A stretch of 64,000 nt of DNA from Methanoregula formicica SMSP (GTDB lineage Archaea > Halobacteriota > Methanomicrobia > Methanomicrobiales > Methanospirillaceae): contig NC_019943.1 in assembly GCF_000327485.1 (NCBI RefSeq), positions 1,550,001 through 1,614,000 on the forward strand, read 5' to 3'. A program made the translations under genes and the position numbers. Positions within the stretch are counted from its first letter, which is position 1, and each line of letters opens with the position of its first letter. The notes below the pieces were generated by a model, which saw only the letters and a program-made list of their open reading frames with translations, was not told the DNA's origin and ran no database searches. This document shows, piece by piece, positions 46,673 to 55,000 of the stretch.

Positions 46673-47725
46673 ATGGTGCTCGAATTCGCAGGACTCGAAC
46701 TGAACTATATCTACGCAGCACTCACAATCCTCGCCGGAATAATCATCGCTTTTTTTGTGCGGGCATTTGTCAAGTGGCTGGAGTCGAAAGCCGAAGAGAC
46801 CGATACCAAGTGGGACGACATCCTCATTGCCGCCCTCGGTCTACCAGTCCAGATCACCATTGTCGTAGTTTCGATATATTTCGCCGTGATCTGGTTTGAT
46901 ATCCTCCCGGAGAATGCGAAGTTCCTCCTCAACCCGGCGTATGTCACCTCCTTTTATATTCTCATCAGCGCCTGGATCGTCTCCTCGCTCCTCCACGATA
47001 TCATCGCCACGTACGGGCGGATCCTTGCCGGGAAATCCGAAACGGATCTTGACGACCGGCTCATCGATCTTTTGGAACTGGTGGTCAAGTATGTCATCTG
47101 GTTTGCCGCCATCATGGCAGTCCTCAAGGTCTTCAACATCGATATCACCCCGTTCCTGGCCGGTGCGGGTATCGCAGGTATCGCCGTTGCGCTCGCGGCC
47201 CAGGACTTCATCTCCAACTTCTTTGGCGGGGCAATTATCAAGGTCGACAAGCCGTTCAAGGTCGGGGACCGGGTCAAGATCGATGATTATTACGGGGATG
47301 TCATATCGGTCGGTACCCGCAGCACCCGGATCAAAACCCTTGATTACCAGGTCGTGACCCTGCCCAACAATAAGATAACGACAAACGTCATCGTGAACTA
47401 CTCGGAGCCGGACGAGAAACTCCGTCTCACCATACCGGTCTCGGTTGCGTACGGCACCGACCCGAAACGGGTCAAGGCAATCCTGCTCGAGATTGCACGC
47501 GAGGCAATCCGCAACACGGAATATCTCCTCGAAGACCCGAAGCCCACGGTCTTCTTCACTGAGTTTGCCGAATCCAGCCTGAACTTCATCCTCCGTGTCT
47601 GGATGAAGAAGTACAATGTCCCGGATGAAGTGAAGGACGTACTCAATACCCGCATTGCCGAGCGGTTCGCGGAGGAAGGAATCGAGATCCCGTTCCCGCA
47701 GATGGATGTGCATTTGAAGAAATAA
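46673..47725 (+). CDS. MscS-type mechanosensitive channel
   Basis: This 350-residue protein has three or four transmembrane helices and the pore helix/beta region FLAGAGIAGIAVALAAQDFISNFFGGAIIKVDKPFKVGDRVKI near 150-200, as in MscS. The cytoplasmic vestibule follows (VVTLPNNKI, LTIPVSVAYGTD). It protects against hypo-osmotic shock by releasing solutes. The ATG at 46673 starts only 46 bases from divergent hypD; the longer upstream reading frame is a shadow of hypD. Confidence 0.93.
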   Translation: MVLEFAGLELNYIYAALTILAGIIIAFFVRAFVKWLESKAEETDTKWDDILIAALGLPVQITIVVVSIYFAVIWFDILPENAKFLLNPAYVTSFYILISAWIVSSLLHDIIATYGRILAGKSETDLDDRLIDLLELVVKYVIWFAAIMAVLKVFNIDITPFLAGAGIAGIAVALAAQDFISNFFGGAIIKVDKPFKVGDRVKIDDYYGDVISVGTRSTRIKTLDYQVVTLPNNKITTNVIVNYSEPDEKLRLTIPVSVAYGTDPKRVKAILLEIAREAIRNTEYLLEDPKPTVFFTEFAESSLNFILRVWMKKYNVPDEVKDVLNTRIAERFAEEGIEIPFPQMDVHLKK

Positions 47726-48102
47726 TTTTTTGGCTCTGTAAAAATCCTCCTCACAACACACTCCGTGGAATTGCGAGTGTGACCCCCTCTCTCCTCAAAG
47801 AATGCTCCGTAGTCTTCCCGACCTCCCTGCGGTCGGTCCCCAGAGGGGGAGTCCGAATGGTCCAACAGGACCACGAGGACGCAGAAGAATCCAAAGGAAT
47901 CTTCGCGGGACGAGGGTCGACAGACCCCGAGCGCCCGTGGCTCCCTCCGTATCTGACACTATCCCACACGGGTGTTCTACAGAGTAAATTTTGTCCCTTC
48001 TTTTTCACGAGCAGGTAGCATTGAACCGGGACCCAATGCGTTCAGCACGGCTTAAAATTCCAACCCGCACGTTTTATGTCCGTTGCCGCGTGATCACTCA
48101 TT
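47726..48102. other. Intergenic region with hairpin-rich repeat-like sequence
   Basis: About 375 bases with several short inverted repeats: GGTCC-AACA-GGACC (about 47858-47871), an AGAATCC/GGAATCT pair (about 47886-47903), and GGGTC-GACA-GACCC (about 47913-47927). The last two recall the element at 18143-18217, where an AAGAA/TTCTT pair is followed by GGGTC-GTCA-GACCC. No coding region convincing. The end of the stretch holds the promoter of the isomerase at 48103. Confidence 0.5.
47886..47931. repeat. Divergent copy of the intergenic hairpin repeat
   Basis: An AGAATCC...GGAATCTTCG stem-like unit is followed within about ten bases by GAGGGTCGACAGACCCC. The same two-hairpin order and spacing occurs at 18165-18217, suggesting a dispersed intergenic element. 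Confidence 0.45.
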
Positions 48103-48813
48103 ATGTTCGGGGTTTCAACATTCTGTCTCCACCAGTTCCCGCTCGAAAACGCGCTGGAACAGATCTCCGAATTTACCGACCGGATTGAGGTGATGGACGA
48201 GGGGCTCCATTACCTGCACTCCGCTGAACCGCTGCTCTCCTACGACCACCGCTTCTCCATCCACACGCCCTGCCGGGGCACGAACATCGCGAGCCTGCTC
48301 GAACCTATCCGGCGGGCAAGCATTGAGGTGATGGCGCAGTGCATGAAGATCGCGGCTGAAGTTAATGCCGGCATTGTTGTCCACCCGGGCTATTTTGCGT
48401 GGGCCGAGGAACGGGACAAGGCCTGCCGGCAGCTGGAGCGCTCGATCGATGACCTGACTGTCCTCTCCCGCGAATTCTCGGTCCCGTTCTTCATCGAGAA
48501 CATGGGAAACTGGGAATACTTTCTCTTAAAAGTGCCGGACGAACTCCCGCTCATCGGCAACTCCCTGTTCGCGCTCGATGTCGGGCATGCGCACCAGATG
48601 CACTGCCTTGACGGGTTCCTGGAATACCCCGCAGCGCATTACCACCTGCACGACAATGCGGGCGATGCCGATTCGCACAGGGCCGTTGGCGACGGGACGA
48701 TCGATTTTTCCGTTGTCATGAACGCAGTGAAGAAGTCCGGTATCGAACCGATCATCGAGGTCGAGAAGTTCGAGGACGTGCAGAAGAGCATCGACCGGCT
48801 CAATGCGCTGTAA
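48103..48813 (+). CDS. TIM-barrel sugar-phosphate isomerase-like protein
   Basis: This 236-residue protein is a paralogue of the isomerase-like gene at 26488. Metal-site segments are FSIHTPCRG near 50, VVHPGYFAW near 88, FFIENMGNWEY near 125, LDVGHAHQMH near 155, HYHLHDN near 175 and IEVEKFED near 220. The xylose-isomerase-like barrel suggests aldose/ketose or related substrate. It stands alone, followed by tRNA-Thr. Confidence 0.82.
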   Translation: MFGVSTFCLHQFPLENALEQISEFTDRIEVMDEGLHYLHSAEPLLSYDHRFSIHTPCRGTNIASLLEPIRRASIEVMAQCMKIAAEVNAGIVVHPGYFAWAEERDKACRQLERSIDDLTVLSREFSVPFFIENMGNWEYFLLKVPDELPLIGNSLFALDVGHAHQMHCLDGFLEYPAAHYHLHDNAGDADSHRAVGDGTIDFSVVMNAVKKSGIEPIIEVEKFEDVQKSIDRLNAL

Positions 48814-48889
48814 TCCCCGCCATCATCCCCCGCGAACCGGAGAATACGGCGGTGCATGCCCGAATTTATGCGCCGGCTTCTCCGCAATG

Positions 48890-48897
48890 TTTTATAG
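48890..48897 (+). promoter_or_regulatory. TATA box of tRNA-Thr
   Basis: TTTTATAG lies about 60-68 bases before the mature tRNA, allowing a leader of about 35-40 bases. Confidence 0.5.
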
Positions 48898-48957
48898 GGA
48901 GTAACCACAACGTAGTTAGGCAACCCGTGCGGGAGTCTCTTCCGTCGGATGTCGTAT

Positions 48958-49031
48958 GCCTATGTGACACAGCCCGGCAGTGTGCCTCCTTGGTAAGGAG
49001 GAAGTCCCGAGTTCAAATCTCGGCATAGGCT
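48958..49031 (+). tRNA. tRNA-Thr (anticodon GGT)
   Basis: The 74-nt sequence folds as a full cloverleaf: acceptor GCCTATG/CATAGGC, D stem ACAC/GTGT, anticodon stem CCTCC/GGAGG enclosing loop TTGGTAA with anticodon GGT (Thr, ACC/ACT codons), T stem CCGAG/CTCGG with loop TTCAAAT, discriminator T as in archaeal tRNA-Thr. CCA is not encoded. A T-run follows. Confidence 0.97.
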
Positions 49032-49032
49032 C

Positions 49033-49037
49033 TTTTT
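49033..49037 (+). terminator. T-run after tRNA-Thr
   Basis: Five Ts directly after the tRNA 3' end provide the usual archaeal termination signal. Confidence 0.55.
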
Positions 49038-49331
49038 GATTTTGAAGTTGATTCAGTTTCGTACATCTCACTTGTTCTTTGTTCAGGACATTATGATGCA
49101 TCCCACCCGTTCGGGGTCGTTCGGAAACCTCGAAGCCTGATGACTTCTGCGAATCAGGCAGTGCTTGATTCGTTTTGCGCGTATGCTTCCTGTCATTCGC
49201 ACGAGCTTAGCATTTCACAATCAAAGTCCAACAAAAAAAATTCACACAATGTCCGGTTGATCCGGATCACAAATGCGATCGCGATCTTTATTGCGTTCAA
49301 AAAATTTTCAGCAGGGTCCGGCAAAATTTTT
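49038..49331. other. Noncoding stretch downstream of tRNA-Thr
   Basis: About 300 bases with a low density of sensible codons. A GCCTGAT/ATCAGGC inverted repeat (about 49135-49160) is the only clear structure. The plus-strand frame at 49140 gives a composition unlike genes here. No tRNA fragment or integrase is seen, so an integrated element is not supported. Confidence 0.4.
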
Positions 49332-49484
49332 TTAAGTGAACTCTGATAGTTTTCCTAACCCCCATTCACTGTTGGACGAATTTGCAGATTCTCCTGATAT
49401 CCCTGGTTCATGATCTATCTCATTGATACCCCACCAAATCCCCCTATATATTACTGCATTTCCGAACCAGTCGAAGAACGACAT
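49332..49484 (-). CDS. Possible small amphipathic protein, 50 residues
   Basis: A frame starting MSFFDWFGNAVIYRGIWWGIN has a convincing amphipathic, aromatic N-terminal helix, then a Ser/Asn-rich tail. An upstream TATA-like CTATTAATATGG is at about 49565-49576, but no ribosome-binding site is visible. The frame continues upstream to 49568. Codon use is AT-rich relative to the window, as in recent or decaying genes. Confidence 0.35.
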   Translation of the reverse strand: MSFFDWFGNAVIYRGIWWGINEIDHEPGISGESANSSNSEWGLGKLSEFT

Positions 49485-50091
49485 ACGTCGTTCGGTCCAA
49501 GACTGTATGGTCTTCTCCTGTCCCGGACCTGATGGCCCTCGACATTCTCCACTCGGATGTTGCCCCATATTAATAGTGCAAAATCCACCTCTTCAAAAAT
49601 ACCCGTGACAGGTCGGATACCTGTGACGGGTAAGGTTACCCGTATGAGGGATCCCTAAACCCGAAGATGCCTCCACATCGGTGAATGTCGGCCCGGGGCA
49701 GTTACAGAATGGGCAAAACCAATCTCCCGTCGAAGATTGCCCTTCCGGGGCACTCTTCTCCAGAGACAATTCCTGCGAAATTGATCTCCACGTAAAACGC
49801 TCCTTTTTCGAATCCGGGCTCATTTTGGAAAACCGATTTTTGGAGGATCGCACTTTTTTGCGAATTGCAGTACACTCTTTTTGAAATACACGTAATTTAT
49901 CGCGTAATCCCCTGAAATGGCTCATTATGGGGCCGGAAAAATGTCAATATAGACTCTCTTGTACAAAGGATCGCCCGGGTTTCTGGACATGAGCACGCGA
50001 AATGAACCGGGAGGGGGTTTTGACCCGGGGTTTACCGACGGAGGATACGATATCTCCGTCGGAGAATCAGTGAATGGGAGTAGGGGAAACC
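49485..50091. other. Sparsely coding region of unclear origin
   Basis: About 600 bases. A 110-codon frame on the minus strand (49593-49925) has a CPFCNCPG pair but no promoter or ribosome-binding site and poor composition. A further frame at 49925-50170 overlaps the real 58-codon gene. I see no mobile element or RNA. It may be decayed coding DNA. Confidence 0.4.
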
Positions 50092-50268
50092 TCACCGGAT
50101 GAACATAATCAGCTCGCCATCCGGCGACAGGTTGTACCTCTTCAGTAAAACGTCGTCCCGGAGCGTGCACTCGCGGCCGAACACCTCATGGAATTTTTCC
50201 CGGATCCGGTCGAGGTGCCGGTAATCATAGGCCGATGCGATCGCTGGTCTTGCCACATCCATCATCAT
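50092..50268 (-). CDS. Small conserved-looking protein, up to 58 residues
   Basis: Three successive ATGs (50268, 50265, 50262) begin a frame reading DVARPAIASAYDYRHLDRI, then EKFHEVFGRECTLRDDVLLKRYNLSPDGELIMFIR. Codon choice is GC-rich at third positions like other genes here, and the pattern of hydrophobic and charged residues looks like a folded helix-plus-strand protein. A TATA-like AAATATCC about 25 bases upstream predicts a leaderless transcript. No family recognised. It is below the usual size cutoff. Confidence 0.65.
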   Translation of the reverse strand: MMMDVARPAIASAYDYRHLDRIREKFHEVFGRECTLRDDVLLKRYNLSPDGELIMFIR

Positions 50269-50287
50269 GAACAGAAAATTGGCGAAT

Positions 50288-50297
50288 GGATATTTGA
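50288..50297 (-). promoter_or_regulatory. TATA box of the 58-codon gene
   Basis: AAATATCC on the minus strand, about 25 bases before the first ATG at 50268. Confidence 0.45.
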
Positions 50298-50349
50298 ACG
50301 CGGGCCGGGCGCAGCGTGAAAGTGATTACGTCCTGCAATGTGTCCGGAA

Positions 50350-50450
50350 AAATTGTTCTGAATTTTCAAAAAAAACTTGAAAATTTTTCTGTTACAAAAT
50401 TTAAAAAAAACCAATCCGGAAATTTTCCCAAAAAAACGTTCAGAACTATT
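50350..50450. repeat. AT-rich nested inverted repeats
   Basis: AATTTTCAA and TTGAAAATT form a perfect 9-bp stem around an A-rich loop (about 50360-50386). Outer arms GTTCTGAA (about 50353) and TTCAGAAC (about 50440) are also inverted. A TCCGGAAA motif occurs on both sides. The stretch lies between the small gene and the aminotransferase promoter. Confidence 0.4.
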
Positions 50451-50524
50451 TCTCCAGCGCCCTCCGCTACGGATCCCTTTATCCTTCATCCTCTCCAAGT
50501 TTATCCGCACAAATCAGGTGAACC

Positions 50525-51757
50525 ATGAGTCAGCAGACACTGTCAAAGGCCGGGACCAAAGCTTCCTCAGGCTATAAGTACACGTTTGCAGCGCGGATGG
50601 CAAAGACGCCCAAGTCCTTCATCCGTGAGATCCTCAAGGTGACCGAAGACCCCCGCATCATCTCGTTTGCCGGCGGCCTTCCGAACCCGGAGCTTATCGA
50701 TGTCGATGGCGTAGCCCGGGCAACGGCTGCCGTGCTCGCGGAGGACGGGAGGGTGGCATTGCAATACTCCACGACCGAAGGCTACCGGCCCCTCCGGCAG
50801 TTCATCGCGGACCGGTACAAAAAACGCCTTGGCCTCGACATCTCTCCGGACGAGATCCTGATCACGAACGGGTCGCAGCAGTGCCTCGACCTGATCGGAA
50901 AAGTCCTCATCAGTGCCGGCGACCATGTTGCTATCGAGCGGCCCGGCTACCTGGGCGCGATCCAGGCATTTTCGCTGTATGAACCGGTCTTCCACCCGGT
51001 CCTGCTCCATGAGGACGGCCTCGATCCGGCGCAGTTTGCCCATGAACTGAAAGCAAACCCGATCCGGTTCTTCTATGGCGTCCCGAACTCGCAGAATCCC
51101 TCAGGTGTCACGTACTCGGAGCAGCGGAGAAAGGATATCGCAGAACTCCTCCGTGGAAAGAACACGCTGCTGGTCGAGGACGATGCATATGGCGAACTCA
51201 ATTTTGCCGGGAAATCGCTCCCGTCATTCCGGCAGTACCTCCCGGAACAGACTATCATCACCGGATCGTTCTCCAAGATCCTTGCCCCGGGCATCCGGAT
51301 GGGATGGGTTGTCGCACCGCCGGCCATCATGGAGCAGCTCGTCATTGCAAAGCAGGCGTCGGACCTCCACTCCAATTACCTCTCGCAGCGGATCGCGTAC
51401 GAGTACCTCACGCATGAGGACATCGATACAAAGATCCGCGTCATCCAGGCGCGGTACAAGGCCCAGGCAGAACTGATGGTCAGCCTCATGAAGGAACTGA
51501 TGCCGGCATCAGTCCGGTTCACAACCCCGCAGGGCGGCATGTTTGTCTGGGTTACGCTGCCGGAGGGGATCTCGTCGATGGAGGTCTTCGAGCGGGTGCT
51601 CAAGGAAGATGTAGCGGTCCTGCCCGGCACGCCGTTCTACACGGATGGCGGCGGAAAGGACACGCTGCGGCTCAACTTCTCCAACTCATCGCCCGAAAAG
51701 ATCCGGGCCGGCATCGGGCGGCTCGCCCGGGTGATCCGGGACATGGACCGCCCCTGA
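50525..51757 (+). CDS. PLP-dependent aminotransferase (2-aminoadipate type)
   Basis: This 410-residue class I/II aminotransferase has ITNGSQQCLDLIGKVL (PLP phosphate loop) near residue 115, YGVPNSQNPSGVTYS near 185, the VEDDAYGEL Asp site near 218, and the PLP-lysine GSFSKILAPGIRMGW near 250. It resembles 2-aminoadipate/leucine-type MocR-family transaminases (LysN-like). GGTGA precedes the ATG. It stands alone between the small gene and the giant TPR gene. The exact amino acid is not determinable from sequence. Confidence 0.9.
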   Translation: MSQQTLSKAGTKASSGYKYTFAARMAKTPKSFIREILKVTEDPRIISFAGGLPNPELIDVDGVARATAAVLAEDGRVALQYSTTEGYRPLRQFIADRYKKRLGLDISPDEILITNGSQQCLDLIGKVLISAGDHVAIERPGYLGAIQAFSLYEPVFHPVLLHEDGLDPAQFAHELKANPIRFFYGVPNSQNPSGVTYSEQRRKDIAELLRGKNTLLVEDDAYGELNFAGKSLPSFRQYLPEQTIITGSFSKILAPGIRMGWVVAPPAIMEQLVIAKQASDLHSNYLSQRIAYEYLTHEDIDTKIRVIQARYKAQAELMVSLMKELMPASVRFTTPQGGMFVWVTLPEGISSMEVFERVLKEDVAVLPGTPFYTDGGGKDTLRLNFSNSSPEKIRAGIGRLARVIRDMDRP

Positions 51758-52004
51758 TCCTTTTTTCCCTCACGTCGCACGTCCATACCATAACACTATG
51801 CCGGGGAACATACCCGATCGTTCCCGCCGCCCTTTATTACGGATTGAGTATAAAAACTCTGGCAAACCAACAGTATTGTACCATAGTAAATACCGGAAAG
51901 GGTATATGTGGTATTTATAAAACCTTTAACAGGATCTGCGTCAGCAGAGAAGACGCACAATAACGGAAAACCGATCGCCAGATTTCATCCGGGGCAAATA
52001 GTAC
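51758..52004 (+). promoter_or_regulatory. Promoter region of the giant TPR gene
   Basis: Two TATA candidates are seen: AGTATAAAAAC (about 51847-51857) and TTTATAAAAC (51914-51923). An 8-bp inverted repeat TAAATACC (51887-51894) / GGTATTTA (51910-51917) overlaps the second. A leader hairpin TGCGTC (51937-51942) / GACGCA (51952-51957) follows. The presumed leader is about 55-60 bases. Confidence 0.5.
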
Positions 52005-55000
52005 ATGAACAAGAGTGATGCAGAAGCATTGTTGCGGCAGGGCATTGAACTCTATGACCTTGGCCGGTTCCAGGAGGCCATTGTCATGTTCGACCGGGGG
52101 CTTGCCCTTTACCCCCGGCTTGCAAAGGCCCACTATTTCAAGGGCATCGCTTTATACGATCTCGGGAAGTTCGAGGACGCAATTGCCGCCTACGACATGG
52201 CAGTCTCCATTGAGCCGTCCGATCCCAACGCCTGGTACAACAAGGCTGCCACGCTTGCGCAGGTCGGAAAGAACGAGGAAGCCCTTGAAGCCTGCGACCG
52301 CCTCCTTGCGATCCGGTACGACAATGCCGAGGCCTGGATCTTAAAAGGCATTGCCCTGTACGAACTGGGACGGTTTACGGACGCCATCTCCGCGTACGAT
52401 CACGCCCTGATGATCGACCCGCGCCATGCAAAGGTCTACTACAACAAGGGCATCGCCCTTGCTGACCTTGGCCGGCACCAGGAGGCGATCTACTCCTACA
52501 ACAAGGCCATCGAGATCGTGCCGGGATATGCACGGGCATATTACAACAAGGGCATCTCGCTCTACGAGCTCGGCAACCTGGACGATGCGCTGTCGGCGTT
52601 CAACCGGGCCGCGGAGCTCGATCCTGACGACATCTGGGTCTGGTATTACCGGAGTTTCATCCTCTCCAAGCAGGACCAGAATGAATTTGCGGCACAGTCC
52701 GCGGAGAAGTTCCTGGCTCAGGAGCCCGATCACGCGGATATCTGGGCTATACGGGGCATGTCCCTCTTCAAGCTGGGCAGGTACGACGAGGCGCTCGATG
52801 CCCTCCGGCAGGCCACCGCGATCAATCCCGATCTTTCCGATGCATGGTATTATCTCGGCCTTGCCGGTGTCGAGACCCGGCAGTTTGACGATGCAGTCGA
52901 GGCGTTCACCCGTAACCTTGAGATCCACCCCGGCAATGCCGGTGCTCTCTTCCACCGCGGTCTCGCGCACTACCGGCTGAAGCAGTACCGGGAGGCGGTG
53001 CAGGACTTTGATTCGACGCTTGAACCGGAGCCCGGGAACAAGGAGGCGTGGTACCGTCGCGGGATCGCCTGCGTCAACCTGAGCCGGTACGAGGAGGCGC
53101 TCGAGTCCTTCAACCGCCGCCTCGGCCTCGGGCAGAACCATGCCGGGTCCCTGTATTTCCGTGGCATTGCACAGGCGCGCCTCGGCCGCAACAAGGAAGC
53201 GATCGAGTCTTTCGATGCCGCGTTGCAGGTGGATCCCTCGTGCGCTTCTGCCGCGTTCCAGCAGGGCGTTGCGTACGCGAGCCTGGGCCGGTTTTCCGAG
53301 GCGGTCGCGTCTTACGACCGTGCCCTTCGGATCAACCCGGGCCTTTCCGACGCCATCTATCACAAGGGGTTTGCTCTCTCGAAACTCGGCAGGACCGAGG
53401 ATGCCGTGCAGGAGTTCGAGCGGACCGTTGCGTTCGACCCGAAGAATGCAAAGGCATTCCACCAGAAAGGCCTGCAGCTGGTGAAGATCGGCAGGTTCGA
53501 CGAAGCAATCGAGGCGTTTGACGAGAGCCTTGCACTGAAGCCCGGGTTTGCCCAGGCAGCGTTTGACAAGGGCGCAGCCCTTATCCGTCTCGGGAAATTT
53601 GAGGATGCGCTCCAGGCATTCGACCAGGCAATTGTGACCAATTCGAAATACGTCAATGCCTATTACCAGAAGGGCCTGACCCTTGTCCAGCTGGAACGCT
53701 TTTCCGACGCGATCACGGCATTCGAACAGGCGGCAGTTATCGACCCGACGCATACGCTCTCGCTCTATCACCGCGGGCTGACGCTTGGCAAGCTCAAACG
53801 GTTCATGGAAGCGGTTGTTGCGTTTGACGCGGTGCTCGCCATCTCGCCCGAGAACACCAATGCACGGTACGAGAAAGGCATTGCCCTCTTCCACCTCCTG
53901 CGCTACGCGGAGGCCGTGCAGGAATTCCACGAGGCCCTCGAACAGAACCCGGCGCTTGTCAACGGCTGGCTGTATATGGGTATTTCCCTTGCGCACATCG
54001 GCCATCTTGAAGAAGCGCTCCCCGCGTTTAACAAGGCCATCGCGCTGAACCCGAAACTTGCCGAGGCTTACGTGCGGAAAGGAATCGTCCTCTTCACCCT
54101 TGAGCGGCACGAAGAGGCTGTCAGTACCCTCAACCGTGCGCTGGACGAGAATGCAAAGGACGTGTACGGCTGGTGCTACAAGGGCCTTGCCCTCTCTGCA
54201 CTCGGCAGGTTCGACGAGGCTGTCCGTTCCTTTGACAAGGCACTGGAGATCAACCGGCGGTGCGCCCGGGCATTCTTCGAACGGGGCAACGCGCTCCTGA
54301 AGCTGGGCAAGCCCCTTGAGGCGGTAGTCTCGTACGACCAGGCGCTGGAGCTTTCGCCCGACGACCCGAAGATCCTGTACCAGAAAGGCATGGCCTTAAC
54401 CCAGCGGGAGCGTTTCGACGAGGCCATCAGGGCCTTCGAGAGCGCCCTGGCCCTTGAACCGGAGAATGCTTCCGGCGCTTATTACCTGGGCGTGGCCTAT
54501 GCCGGGCGCGAGCGGTACGATGACGCGATCCGGGCGTTCGACAATGCAATTGCGCTTGACCCCACGCAGGGTCAGGCATTCCACTTCAAGGGGATAGCCC
54601 TTGTCCAGCGCGAACGCTACACGGAAGCAATCACGGCGTTTTTAAGCGCCCTGAAACGCGATCCCGACAACCCTGTTACCCACTATTACCTGGGGCTTGC
54701 ATACCTGCAGGACAAGCAGTTTAAAAACGCGATCCCAGAGTTCTCCCGCGCAACGGAGCTCGATCCATCGCTTCTTGACGCATACCTGTATCACGGCATT
54801 GCCCTTGCAGCCATTGGCCGGCACGATGAGGCAGTCCCGCTCTTCGACAAGAGTCTTGCCGGAAACCCGACACATATCGATGCGATGACAGCCCGGGCCC
54901 GGTCGCTCATGGTCCTCGAACGATTTTCTGAGGTTGTCGAGACGGATGACCGGATCCTCTCCCTCAACCCGACGCTCATCGATACCTGGATGCAGAAAGG

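Noticed and set aside
49593-49925. 110-codon frame with CPFCNCPG
   Set aside because: No ribosome-binding site or promoter, AT-shifted codons, and no similarity; probably noise or decayed DNA.
48958-50091. Integrated element at tRNA-Thr
   Set aside because: No integrase gene or repeated tRNA 3' end is visible in the window.
43712-50524. CRISPR array near the Cas6-like gene
   Set aside because: I looked for regularly spaced direct repeats and found none in the window.
52341-54110. Long minus-strand reading frames within the giant TPR gene (also 54642-55505, 56877-58049, 60273-62135, 62661-63392)
   Set aside because: They are antisense shadows created by the skewed codon use of the TPR array, share one phase, and have compositions unlike genes here.
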